Shown here in pieces: positions 6,841 through 13,286 of a stretch of 22,917 nt of DNA. Location: the NCBI GenBank assembly GCA_016208545.1, contig JACQXU010000006.1, forward strand, positions 1 to 22,917, in the 5' to 3' direction. The notes beneath the pieces are model-generated. The model was not told the DNA's origin and did no database searches. It saw nothing but the letters and a program-made list of their open reading frames with translations. The position numbers were made by a program, and so were the translations under genes. Position 1 is the first letter of the stretch; every line of letters starts with the position of its first letter. The stretch comes from Candidatus Uhrbacteria bacterium (lineage in GTDB: Bacteria; Patescibacteriota; Patescibacteriia; UBA9934; GWF2-40-263).

Positions 6841-8898
6841 ATGGCAAGTTTCAGAGATTTGCTAGCTGTGAAGCTCGCTGAAGAAGCGAGCGAACATGCA
6901 ATGCACGACGCGGTCGAAGGGGCGCTAAGGCGCGCGGCCGACAAAGGCGAATCCGGGAAAAACATCGCGAAGTCCGGACTCCATGCTCTGTTCAGCGATG
7001 CGAGCCCTATCATGAGGACTGCTCGCAGTATGCTAGGGTTCGTTCCTCGAGCGGCTTATCCGGTCGTCGCTACAGTTGGCGCAACTGCGATCGCAAAATG
7101 GGCGGAAGATTTCCTGCCAGGCGACAACAGGCCCGGGATCAAGGAAGCTCGCTTCATTTTGAAGAACGTGGCGCCGCATCTCGTGATCGGCGCGGCAGAG
7201 GGGTTCGGAGAAGTCGCAAGTCAGATCGATCAGCAGGTCGACGCGGTTCGCAGTGATTCGACAACGCCTGATCCGATTCGAAACCGCCAGCTCGACATCG
7301 TTGTCGTGGCTGACATGTTCCCTGACAGGATTTTCATTCCGGTTCGTGGAAGTGATGGCAGTATCACCACGAATTCGGATGGAACGCCTGTTGTCGAGGA
7401 CAATGACTTCGTAACCGCACAGAGGCTGTGGGATCAGACTCACAGAGCAATGCAAAGGGCGGCAGGAGAAGGCAGGAATAGACGCATGGAAGTGGTTCCG
7501 GCCGTGCCGTTCCAGTGCCAACTCGTTCCGCTTCAGGTTGCGATCGCGCGAGTCAATCCTGACAGAGCGCGAAAGGGCGACCTCGATGCGATCAAGGCTA
7601 TGCTCAAAAAGCCTGGATCGTGGGGCGCGACGCTCTCGACTCGAGCGAAAGATCTTCTGCTCGCGCTCTCTGTCACCAGGTCCAAGAAGGGTCCGCTCGA
7701 GCAAACGCTCGCGGAGGATTTCTTCAAAGACTTGCCGAACAAAGGCGATGTTGCTCTGATCGAGCACCTGGCCGAAAGATTTGACGCACGAAGGCAGGCG
7801 GACGGTTCGTTCTCTGACACTGACTTCGATGCGATCGTCGCGTTCGTTGACGATTGGCTCGGAGCCGAGCTTTCGTGGTGGAGTAAGCTCCAGCGTTCCT
7901 GCGCTCGAATCTGGCGCAATCGCGGTTCGATCAGTCACGGAACGTCGTTTGCTCTCAAGGCAGGACTTTTCGGTATTGTCGCGGCAACTATCGCGGTTGT
8001 TCTCCTGTTCGTTTCGATGTTCGGGGCGATCGTCTGGGGAATGACCGCTGACCTCACCCAGCCAATGCTCGGCTACGCTGATCCTCGTTGGCCTGCGGCC
8101 GCGCTTGTGTTCATCGGCGCGTGGGTGATCGTGGTTCTACTGTTCCTGCTTCGGCCTCTTCAAGGACTCTTGAGTCCAATCACGAAGATCTTCGGCGCGT
8201 CGGAATTGTGGCTAACAAGCTTCGGCTTTAAGTTCTCACTTCTGATCGCGCCGTTCGGATTCCTGATTCCTCTCGCCATCCTGACAGGAGCGAGTTTCTA
8301 TGCTCGTTTTCTGATTGTCGGCATTCCACTTCTGGCAATCGGGTCAGGAATGGCATTCAAAGCGGCTGGTGTGCCTTCGATGGCGCAACTTCTGACCATC
8401 CGCGGCGCAAAGTACGGTTGGATCGGCGGACTCATCATCATCGCTGTGGACTGGTTCGTTCGAAACGTGCCATGGTCCGCAGTCGGCGAAGCGATTGTGT
8501 CCGCTTGGACATTCGTCGTGGACAGTCAGGTTCTTTCAAGCGTACTTTTATTCGCAATTACTCTGACGCTCGGCCATCTGTTGATCGTCAGAACGATCGA
8601 GCGGACAAAGTATCGCTCTGGAAATGAAGTGATCGTTGACGTGAAAACCAGCTGGTTTGCGCGGATGGCAGTGATAGCGATCGCGCTTGCTGTCGCGTCT
8701 CTACCATGGCTCAAGTCCGGGAGGCACGAGTTCGATCCGTTCGCGCCAAAGCCTGTCGTGACCGAAACGCTGGCTCAGGCGCCAGCTCCTTCAATTCAAC
8801 ATCCTGTGTCCGTTCCTTCTGGTGGACATAGACATTCCGACAAACTTAACTGTTCGGCGCTTTCTCCGGAGGGTCGCGAAGCAGTTGGGTGCAAGTAG
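6841..8898 (+). CDS. Unrecognised 685-residue protein: soluble N-half, seven predicted membrane segments
   Basis: I do not recognise this protein. ATG 6841 is chosen because AGGAGATTGGAGAA stands directly before it; in-frame codons run further upstream to 6682 but cross the leader. Residues 1-365 are mainly soluble and alpha-helical, with an alanine-rich start (LAEEASEHAMHDAVEGALRR) and a middle part (RNRQLDIVVVADMFPDRIF). Hydrophobic segments follow at about 373-399, 417-437, 456-483, 488-506, 527-540, 564-583 and 606-624. A proline-rich hydrophilic tail of about 60 residues closes it. Base composition is clearly GC-richer than the flanks: one hand-counted line (7501-7560) has 37/60 G+C against 23/60 at 3721-3780. 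It has its own promoter and terminator. Confidence 0.8.
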   Translation: MASFRDLLAVKLAEEASEHAMHDAVEGALRRAADKGESGKNIAKSGLHALFSDASPIMRTARSMLGFVPRAAYPVVATVGATAIAKWAEDFLPGDNRPGIKEARFILKNVAPHLVIGAAEGFGEVASQIDQQVDAVRSDSTTPDPIRNRQLDIVVVADMFPDRIFIPVRGSDGSITTNSDGTPVVEDNDFVTAQRLWDQTHRAMQRAAGEGRNRRMEVVPAVPFQCQLVPLQVAIARVNPDRARKGDLDAIKAMLKKPGSWGATLSTRAKDLLLALSVTRSKKGPLEQTLAEDFFKDLPNKGDVALIEHLAERFDARRQADGSFSDTDFDAIVAFVDDWLGAELSWWSKLQRSCARIWRNRGSISHGTSFALKAGLFGIVAATIAVVLLFVSMFGAIVWGMTADLTQPMLGYADPRWPAAALVFIGAWVIVVLLFLLRPLQGLLSPITKIFGASELWLTSFGFKFSLLIAPFGFLIPLAILTGASFYARFLIVGIPLLAIGSGMAFKAAGVPSMAQLLTIRGAKYGWIGGLIIIAVDWFVRNVPWSAVGEAIVSAWTFVVDSQVLSSVLLFAITLTLGHLLIVRTIERTKYRSGNEVIVDVKTSWFARMAVIAIALAVASLPWLKSGRHEFDPFAPKPVVTETLAQAPAPSIQHPVSVPSGGHRHSDKLNCSALSPEGREAVGCK

Positions 8899-8908
8899 TG
8901 CTTTCTGG

Positions 8909-8939
8909 CGGCGTTGATATCTTTCAATGCCGTCTTTTT
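8909..8939 (+). terminator. Rho-independent terminator after the 685-residue gene
   Basis: Stem CGGCGTTGA with TTCAATGCCG around a short loop, followed by TCTTTTTG. It starts about 10 bases after the stop codon. Confidence 0.8.
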
Positions 8940-8949
8940 GTTTAATCCA

Positions 8950-8978
8950 TTGACAAAATGGCCGAAATGTGGTATATT
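8950..8978 (+). promoter_or_regulatory. Near-consensus promoter of the island lipoprotein gene
   Basis: TTGACA (8950-8955), a 17-bp spacer, TATATT (8973-8978). It shares the 14-mer ATTGACAAAATGGC with the promoter at 6653. The predicted leader is about 70 nt and contains the CAGGC-TTTA-GCCTG repeat. Confidence 0.8.
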
Positions 8979-9020
8979 TAGTTGTTCCATAATTCACTAA
9001 AATAGTGGAAAATTAGGTGT

Positions 9021-9039
9021 AGCCGCAGGCTTTAGCCTG
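9021..9039. repeat. Short palindromic repeat CCGCAGGCTTTAGCCTG (copy 1, in a leader)
   Basis: CAGGC-TTTA-GCCTG hairpin directly upstream of the SD (AAAGGAA, 9043-9049) of the lipoprotein gene. The same 17 bases occur inside the solute-binding protein gene at 14609-14625. Confidence 0.75.
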
Positions 9040-9056
9040 ACGAAAGGAAATTGATC

Positions 9057-9674
9057 ATGGAAAAGGCAATCGGGTGGCTGACATGGGCGTTCTTGTTCTT
9101 CTTCATCGGTGCGGCTGTTGGTGGGTGCGCAAGCGTCAAGGTTCGACGCGATCTGACAGATTCGAATGGAAACGTTCTCGGATCTGTCGAAGTTGATCAG
9201 AATTTGGCGACCCAGGAAGGCGCTGCACGACTTGTTGCATCGGTCGGCGATTTGCAGAATGCAGATCTCGCTGATCGCTCTGATTTGCGCGCGACACAGA
9301 TCGCGGCAAAGTCAGTCGAGAAAGGTCAGTCGACGGCTTCTGCGACGAATGGGGGTCAAGTGACGAGCGGCTACAGCTACAATCAGTTCGGCTATGTTTA
9401 TGGCTACGGTGGATACAACGGCTACGGCCAGATGTTTCCGGGCGCAAGTCCGGAGATGATGTGGGTCGAGGCCGCTGGAAGGCAGAGCTATTCGCTCCCG
9501 CCGCTTGGCCAGACGACTTCGCCTGTCCCGAATGCGGGGAGCGTGACTTCAGACGGTTCGTATTCTGGCGGGCTTGCGACTTGTCCTCAAGATAGGATGC
9601 CAAACACGCCTGCAGAGCAGGTGGCATGCATTCGGCAGGATGTGAACGAAGTCTTGCGAGCTCATCGACAATAG
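9057..9674 (+). CDS. Unrecognised Tyr/Gly-rich lipoprotein
   Basis: 205 residues from ATG 9057, chosen for the SD AAAGGAA seven bases upstream. The N-terminal hydrophobic stretch ends in a lipobox (AAVGGC, Cys24), so a lipid-anchored surface protein is predicted. Mature part: a segment KVRRDLTDSNGNVLGSVEVD, a helical stretch (about 45-85), a Tyr/Gly-rich tract (SYNQFGYVYGYGGYNGYG, about 105-125), and a C-terminal part with a Cys pair (CPQDRM...VACIRQDV) that could form a disulfide. No family recognised. It is the second gene of the GC-rich island. The island's ends match genes of unknown function on both sides, so a shared envelope role is only a guess. Confidence 0.78.
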   Translation: MEKAIGWLTWAFLFFFIGAAVGGCASVKVRRDLTDSNGNVLGSVEVDQNLATQEGAARLVASVGDLQNADLADRSDLRATQIAAKSVEKGQSTASATNGGQVTSGYSYNQFGYVYGYGGYNGYGQMFPGASPEMMWVEAAGRQSYSLPPLGQTTSPVPNAGSVTSDGSYSGGLATCPQDRMPNTPAEQVACIRQDVNEVLRAHRQ

Positions 9675-9835
9675 CCAAGCGGGTTGTCCGCTTCGGCTGC
9701 TGAAATTATCGCACATTATTCCCTGAGCGAAGGCAAGTTACAGTCTTCGACAGGCTCAGGCAGTAACTTGCCGGAGTCGAAGGGTTTATGTGTGCGATAC
9801 AGTGGTCCTTAGCGGACCAACAAATGGAGGAGACC
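9675..9835 (+). other. Nested hairpins between island genes 2 and 3 (end structure plus leader)
   Basis: First hairpin right after the stop: GCCAAGCGG-GTTGT-CCGCTTCGGC (one bulge, no T-run, so a weak terminator). Then a nested structure: outer arms TATCGCACA (about 9707-9715) with TGTGCGATA (about 9791-9799), CCCT/AGGG inside, and a perfect 10-bp stem GGCAAGTTAC/GTAACTTGCC. The latter contains the CTTCGACAGGCTCAGG-type repeat in its loop. A third hairpin TGGTCC-TTAGC-GGACCA lies just before the SD GGAGGAG (9826-9832). I see no convincing promoter here, so the third gene may be read through from the second. Confidence 0.55.
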
Positions 9836-10681
9836 ATGTTCAAGTATTTCATCTGCCTGGCTCTGGTGCTGGTTCCTACCGTCATCATGGCGGCAATTCC
9901 GACACAGGACGAGATCAACTCGGCGTACGAGTTCTGCGACACGAGGTACTCAGGACAGGAAGCGGAGAAGATTCTCGTTCGGGATGCCTGCAAACGCAAC
10001 GTGGACATTAATGTTCTTCAATGCAGACTGGACGCTGGCGAGGAAGACGCGAAACGGAAGCTCAAGGAAATGCATGGACTGCTTGAGCAGTTGCATAAGC
10101 AGATCAAGACTGCTCAAGCAAAGCCGGCCGAGCCGCCTCCGCAGACTCCGCCTCCGCCAGCTCAACAACCCGCGCCGTCAGGCACGTCGCTTCCAGCGTT
10201 TGTCGGCGATATGCAGTTCGGAATGGTCGATGCTCCGGGCCAGTTTGCGGCAACGACGTGGAACGTGCCAGGTATTGATCTTCTATGGATCAAGAATCTG
10301 CACGGCGGAATCGATCGGTTTCTAGATGGTGCGCAACAGGTTCGCATCGTCGTTCGCAAGAACGGCGTTGTTGTGCCGGTTGCTCACCAAGGTGAGTTTT
10401 CGTTCCTTGAGTTCTACGCTGACCTCAACAACGACGGAAAGCCGGACGCCCGTCCATACAAAGGCGTTGATCCGTCGGCAGTAGACGATATCTTCGTCTC
10501 TGACGTTCGACCGAGTGATCAAGTCGAGCTGATCTACCTCGTTCGAACGAGGAAGCTCGTAACGATCAGCAATCTTCCTCCGCAGATTCTGTGGGGAAGT
10601 CCGACTCGGGCCAAGATGGACCCAACTCGGTTTGTTGGCAGACGCGTTATGTCTGCCTCAACCGCGATGGTTATTCGGTAG
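9836..10681 (+). CDS. Unrecognised secreted protein: helix, Pro-rich linker, C-terminal domain with DxNxDGxxD motif
   Basis: 281 residues from ATG 9836, preceded by GGAGGAG; an earlier ATG at 9788 lies inside the leader hairpins and is rejected. A signal peptide (MFKYFICLALVLVPTVIMAA) leads into a helical, probably coiled-coil region (about 25-90) with several cysteines. A proline-rich linker (about 96-118: PPPQTPPPPAQQP) follows, then a globular C-domain (about 120-281). That domain contains DLNNDGKPD, a calcium-loop motif as in EF-hand/dockerin-like repeats, present once. Not assigned to a family. Third gene of the GC-rich island; a terminator follows. Confidence 0.78.
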   Translation: MFKYFICLALVLVPTVIMAAIPTQDEINSAYEFCDTRYSGQEAEKILVRDACKRNVDINVLQCRLDAGEEDAKRKLKEMHGLLEQLHKQIKTAQAKPAEPPPQTPPPPAQQPAPSGTSLPAFVGDMQFGMVDAPGQFAATTWNVPGIDLLWIKNLHGGIDRFLDGAQQVRIVVRKNGVVVPVAHQGEFSFLEFYADLNNDGKPDARPYKGVDPSAVDDIFVSDVRPSDQVELIYLVRTRKLVTISNLPPQILWGSPTRAKMDPTRFVGRRVMSASTAMVIR

Positions 10682-10691
10682 CTCTCTTGCG

Positions 10692-10738
10692 CCTCTATTC
10701 AAACGTTCGTCTGAACGTTCTGGGTAGAGGTTCTTTTT
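10692..10738 (+). terminator. Rho-independent terminator at the end of the GC-rich island
   Basis: Outer stem CCTCTA/TAGAGG and inner stem AACGTTC-GTCT-GAACGTT, followed by TTCTTTTT. It starts about 10 bases after the stop codon. Confidence 0.8.
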
Positions 10739-10741
10739 GTT

Positions 10742-10775
10742 AAAACAAAAAACACCAAACGTGATGCTCGGTGTT
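10742..10775 (-). terminator. Rho-independent terminator of the pilin gene block
   Basis: On the minus strand AACACC pairs with GGTGTT across a 13-nt loop and is followed by TTTTTGTTTTA. It sits 12 bases beyond the stop of the last pilin gene and back-to-back with the island terminator, insulating the two convergent units. Confidence 0.8.
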
Positions 10776-10787
10776 TATTGGTTTTAT

Positions 10788-11165
10788 TTATTTCGTTGAT
10801 TCAATGATTTGATTTATCACAAACTCACTAATTGCATAAGCCGCAACTATAATAACGATTCCAATAACTGCTTGCCCCAACATTTTTTTTGATTTATCAA
10901 CTTTAGCTGGATCTCCGCTTGATGTCATCCAAAGGTAACCTGCGTAGACTACATAAATAACGAAGATTATTCCGAGAACTCCTAAAAATACACGAATAAT
11001 TCCTCCAATAAGGGTTGGTAAGTCTGAAGTAACATCAGCGCCGATTTTTGTTTTTACTTTCCCTAACGTTTCTGTAGATTTGGATAATTGTGCAAACGCG
11101 GTTGCTGGAAGCAAAAGAATCGGTAATATCGAAACCCATGCTCCAAATTTGTGAAATAGTTTCAT
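10788..11165 (-). CDS. T4SS-type pilin paralogue 1 (VirB2/TrbC-like)
   Basis: 125 residues. A signal peptide ends in TAFA-Q (about residue 25). A short periplasmic stretch is followed by a hydrophobic hairpin: helix about 50-80 (LIGGIIRVFLGVLGIIFVIYV), a loop with the family motif LWMTSSGDPAKVDKSKK, and helix about 98-118 (VIGIVIIVAAYAISEFVINQ). Layout and loop match the small VirB2/TrbC-type pilins annotated as T4SS pilins in Patescibacteria. No Shine-Dalgarno is seen. It is 29 bases downstream of paralogue 2, most likely in one transcript, and is the last gene before the terminator. Whether these build a conjugative pilus, a DNA-uptake device or an attachment fibre is unknown. Confidence 0.85.
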   Translation of the reverse strand: MKLFHKFGAWVSILPILLLPATAFAQLSKSTETLGKVKTKIGADVTSDLPTLIGGIIRVFLGVLGIIFVIYVVYAGYLWMTSSGDPAKVDKSKKMLGQAVIGIVIIVAAYAISEFVINQIIESTK

Positions 11166-11194
11166 AAGTTAATATTTACGGTTTTACTTTTTAA

Positions 11195-11593
11195 TTAAGG
11201 AGTTGATGCGTCACTTGCTACCGCTAAAACTAGTTGTTCCACAACAAACTTTGTTAGGGCATATGCCGCTACAATGATAATAATCCCAATCAATGAATTT
11301 CGCAATATATCTTTTGCTGAAGTGACTTTTTTTGCGTCTCCGCCAGCCGTCATCCAAAGAACACCGGCATAAACTGCCAGAACAAGAAAGATAATTCCTA
11401 CTACACCGAGCAATACTTGAATAAATCCTCCAACAAGAACAGGCAAAGATGTATTACCAAACCCAGCCTCTTTGTTTGTAGCTGTTAATCCTTTTTGAAT
11501 TTCCGTTATCGCGTTATTTTGCGCGAGAGCTGGAGCCGCAGACAAAAACATTACAACGGCTGTTGCTGAAAATTGTCGGATGAAGAAACTCAT
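11195..11593 (-). CDS. T4SS-type pilin paralogue 2 (VirB2/TrbC-like)
   Basis: 132 residues, closest in pattern to paralogue 1. The signal peptide ends APALA-Q. The mature N-part is AITEIQKGLTATNKEAGFG, the first helix LVGGFIQVLLGVVGIIFLVL, the loop LWMTAGGDAKKVTSAKDILR and the second helix LIGIIIIVAAYALTKFVVEQ. The positively charged loop between two membrane helices fits VirB2-type pilins, which sit in the inner membrane as a hairpin before being pulled into a filament. A palindromic repeat (11611-11654) stands directly upstream of its start. Confidence 0.85.
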   Translation of the reverse strand: MSFFIRQFSATAVVMFLSAAPALAQNNAITEIQKGLTATNKEAGFGNTSLPVLVGGFIQVLLGVVGIIFLVLAVYAGVLWMTAGGDAKKVTSAKDILRNSLIGIIIIVAAYALTKFVVEQLVLAVASDASTP

Positions 11594-11610
11594 AGGAGTA
11601 TAAACATTTT

Positions 11611-11654
11611 GTCATTGCGATAGATTGCTTCGTCGTCCAACTCCTCGCAATGAC
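11611..11654. repeat. Palindromic intergenic repeat, GTCATTGCGAG family (copy 2, short)
   Basis: GTCATTGCGA ... GATTGCTTCGTCG ... CTCGCAATGAC, a shortened form of the copies at 5453-5534 and 12677-12758. A half-copy, CGCAATGAC, follows at 11667-11675. Confidence 0.8.
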
Positions 11655-11683
11655 AGGAACTTTTTTCGCAATGACTGAAATTT

Positions 11684-11738
11684 TTCTCACAAAAAGACGA
11701 ATCATCATCTTCTTGTGAGAACCCCCATTTTAAAATGG
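11684..11738. repeat. Two adjacent perfect hairpins downstream of pilin paralogue 3
   Basis: TTCTCACAA (11684-11692) pairs with TTGTGAGAA (11713-11721), and CCCCATTTTAAAATGGGG (about 11722-11740) is an 18-nt palindrome. Neither is followed by a clean T-run on the minus strand, so they look like palindromic repeat insertions or RNA-stability hairpins, not simple terminators. Confidence 0.45.
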
Positions 11739-11753
11739 GGATTGAAAGCAAAA

Positions 11754-12209
11754 CTAAGTTGCAGCTGGCACAGTCGTCGCTTTTTCTGAAGTAACAGAAG
11801 TAATTTGCGTGATAACAAAACTCGCGATTGCGTAGGCCAAAAGAACAATAACAAGTCCGACAATGCCGGCGTAAATGAGTTTTTTTGCATCACCGACTTT
11901 TGTGTCATTTCCTTGTGAGGTCATCCATTTGAAACCTCCAAGCAAGATAATCACAACAGCGATAACTCCAAGGAATCCAAGCGCGACACGAATGATTGAC
12001 GAAATTGTATCAACGAGATCCGCGCTTCCCAAACCTGAATCTGAAGCAAATGTAGAACCGGTCGCTCCGGTTCCTCCAAACAACTCATCAGCTGATAGAG
12101 CTTGAGCATTTACATTTCCTGCTCCTCCGAGAAGAAGTGGTGCGGCAACGAGCAATGCGGCTGTTGCTCCAAGAGCGAAACCAATATATTTTCTGTTCGC
12201 AATAGTCAT
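11754..12209 (-). CDS. T4SS-type pilin paralogue 3, long form (VirB2/TrbC-like)
   Basis: 151 residues. The N-terminal hydrophobic region is long (about 10-36, ending NVNA-Q). A Gly/Ser/Asp-rich spacer (ELFGGTGATGSTFASDSGLG) makes it longer than paralogues 1, 2 and 4. The core is the same: DTISSIIRVALGFLGVIAVV, the loop FKWMTSQGNDTKVGDAKKL, then IVGLVIVLLAYAIASFVITQ. A Thr/Ala tail ends it (TTVPAAT). The extra spacer would be on the exterior side of the membrane and could be the exposed part of a filament; that is inference. The gap to paralogue 4 (12210-12302) is AT-rich, with no terminator and no strong promoter. Confidence 0.85.
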   Translation of the reverse strand: MTIANRKYIGFALGATAALLVAAPLLLGGAGNVNAQALSADELFGGTGATGSTFASDSGLGSADLVDTISSIIRVALGFLGVIAVVIILLGGFKWMTSQGNDTKVGDAKKLIYAGIVGLVIVLLAYAIASFVITQITSVTSEKATTVPAAT

Positions 12210-12302
12210 AAAATAAATTAAATATTAAAAAGATTAAGATTTTAAAGTTATGTATATTTTACAGCATTTTTTGAAAACAAGCGTAAATTGTTATCCACAC
12301 GG

Positions 12303-12659
12303 TTATTCAACAGGCTCTGGCGCTTCAAGAGCGCTTCCAGTTGTGAGACCAGCAACAAGAGCATTTACGAGGGTATAAGCCGCGAAAATAACAATAAGTC
12401 CAAGCACCGCCCATTTCAAAGTTTCTTTTCCTTGAGTCACTTGTTTTGTTTCTCCGCGCGAAGTTAGCCACAAAAATCCTCCCCAAACAAACATCGCAAG
12501 CGCGGCAACTCCGCTTAAACCAAGAATTGCTCGGATCGCACGTCCGATCACAAGTTCAATTGTTGCGCCTTTTCCAAGTGGGTTTGCGAGTTGTTGAGCG
12601 AGCGCCGTTGAAGGAAGCAAAAGTACAACAGAGAACAAAGTGTAAAAAAGCTGTTTCAT
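12303..12659 (-). CDS. T4SS-type pilin paralogue 4 (VirB2/TrbC-like)
   Basis: 118 residues, the shortest of the set. The signal peptide ends STALA-Q, then LANPLGKGATIELVIGRAIRA and the first helix ILGLSGVAALAMFVWGGFLW. The loop is LTSRGETKQVTQGKETLKWA and the second helix VLGLIVIFAAYTLVNALVAG. The acidic tail EAPEPVE differs from the other copies. No Shine-Dalgarno. A palindromic repeat (12677-12758) separates it from paralogue 5, which may reduce read-through or set relative expression. Confidence 0.85.
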   Translation of the reverse strand: MKQLFYTLFSVVLLLPSTALAQQLANPLGKGATIELVIGRAIRAILGLSGVAALAMFVWGGFLWLTSRGETKQVTQGKETLKWAVLGLIVIFAAYTLVNALVAGLTTGSALEAPEPVE

Positions 12660-12676
12660 ATATGTATTAACATGCC

Positions 12677-12758
12677 GTCATTGCGAGGAGGAGTTATACG
12701 ACGACGAAGCAATCTCGCGTAGATTGCTTCGTCCCGCCAAGGCAGGACTCGCAATGAC
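12677..12758. repeat. Palindromic intergenic repeat, GTCATTGCGAG family (copy 3)
   Basis: GTCATTGCGAGGAG ... GACGAAGCAATCTCGCG / AGATTGCTTCGTC ... CTCGCAATGAC. Same ends and same inner arms as copy 1; sits between pilin paralogues 5 and 4. Confidence 0.85.
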
Positions 12759-12765
12759 AATAAAT

Positions 12766-13284
12766 TTATTCAGTTTTAGGTTGGATTTGTGTGCAAACTT
12801 CAGCTAAACATACCGCGTTTGTTCCGCACGAAGTTCCTTCATTTTTTCCAAGACAGCTTTCGTTTTCAAGCGACACTGTTCCCAAAGTCAAAGATCGCAG
12901 TAAAAATTCAATTATGATATACGCAAACAAAACTATAATAAGTCCTGTTGTTGAAATTGTAATGTAGCTTTTTCCTTTGGTAACCATTGAAGAATTTCCA
13001 TGCGATGTTAGCAGATAAAATCCGCCGATCACATACATTAAAAGAACAAGCGAACCAACAATTCCAAGAATGAACAATGCAACATTAGAAAAAACAATCA
13101 TAATGTCTCCAAGCGAACAATCACCGGAATTTCCGCATCCTTTTGAAATGTTCTGCATGAAACGTCCGACTTCTTTTTCTGTGCAGACATTTCCATCGCA
13201 AATGTCGCTAATGTACGCAAAACTTGCAAGCGGAAGCGTCAGAAAGGAAACTAGAATGAGAAGTAAAGCAAGTTTGCGGCGCAT
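12766..13284 (-). CDS. T4SS-type pilin paralogue 5 with cysteine-rich extensions
   Basis: 172 residues. The signal peptide ends LASFA-Y. The mature N-part has four cysteines (ISDICDGNVCTEKEVG, then KGCGNSGDCSLG) before the first helix (IMIVFSNVALFILGIVGSLV). The loop is FYLLTSHGNSSMVTKGKSY, the second helix STTGLIIVLFAYIIIEFLL. A C-terminal extension holds four more cysteines (ESCLGKNEGTSCGTNAVCLAEVCTQ), resembling small disulfide knots. These external cysteines are absent from the other four paralogues, so this may be a minor or tip pilin; inference. Its ATG lies 2 bases after the solute-binding protein stop, indicating one operon with it and galU. Confidence 0.82.
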   Translation of the reverse strand: MRRKLALLLILVSFLTLPLASFAYISDICDGNVCTEKEVGRFMQNISKGCGNSGDCSLGDIMIVFSNVALFILGIVGSLVLLMYVIGGFYLLTSHGNSSMVTKGKSYITISTTGLIIVLFAYIIIEFLLRSLTLGTVSLENESCLGKNEGTSCGTNAVCLAEVCTQIQPKTE

Positions 13285-13286
13285 AT

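Noticed and set aside
7033..7938. Long open frame of 301 codons on the minus strand opposite the 685-residue gene
   Set aside because: It lies wholly antisense to a gene with promoter, SD and terminator; the Arg/Ser/Asp-rich translation looks like the shadow of a GC-rich frame.
9136..9678. 180-codon minus-strand frame opposite the lipoprotein gene
   Set aside because: Antisense shadow; no start signals, low-complexity Arg/Ser-rich product.
9788..9835. Upstream ATG start for the secreted island protein
   Set aside because: It would add 16 residues ahead of a complete signal peptide and ignore the SD GGAGGAG at 9826-9832.
12291..12299. DnaA box TTATCCACA, with another at 22701-22709
   Set aside because: Isolated single copies far apart, with no clusters or AT-rich unwinding region; not an origin.
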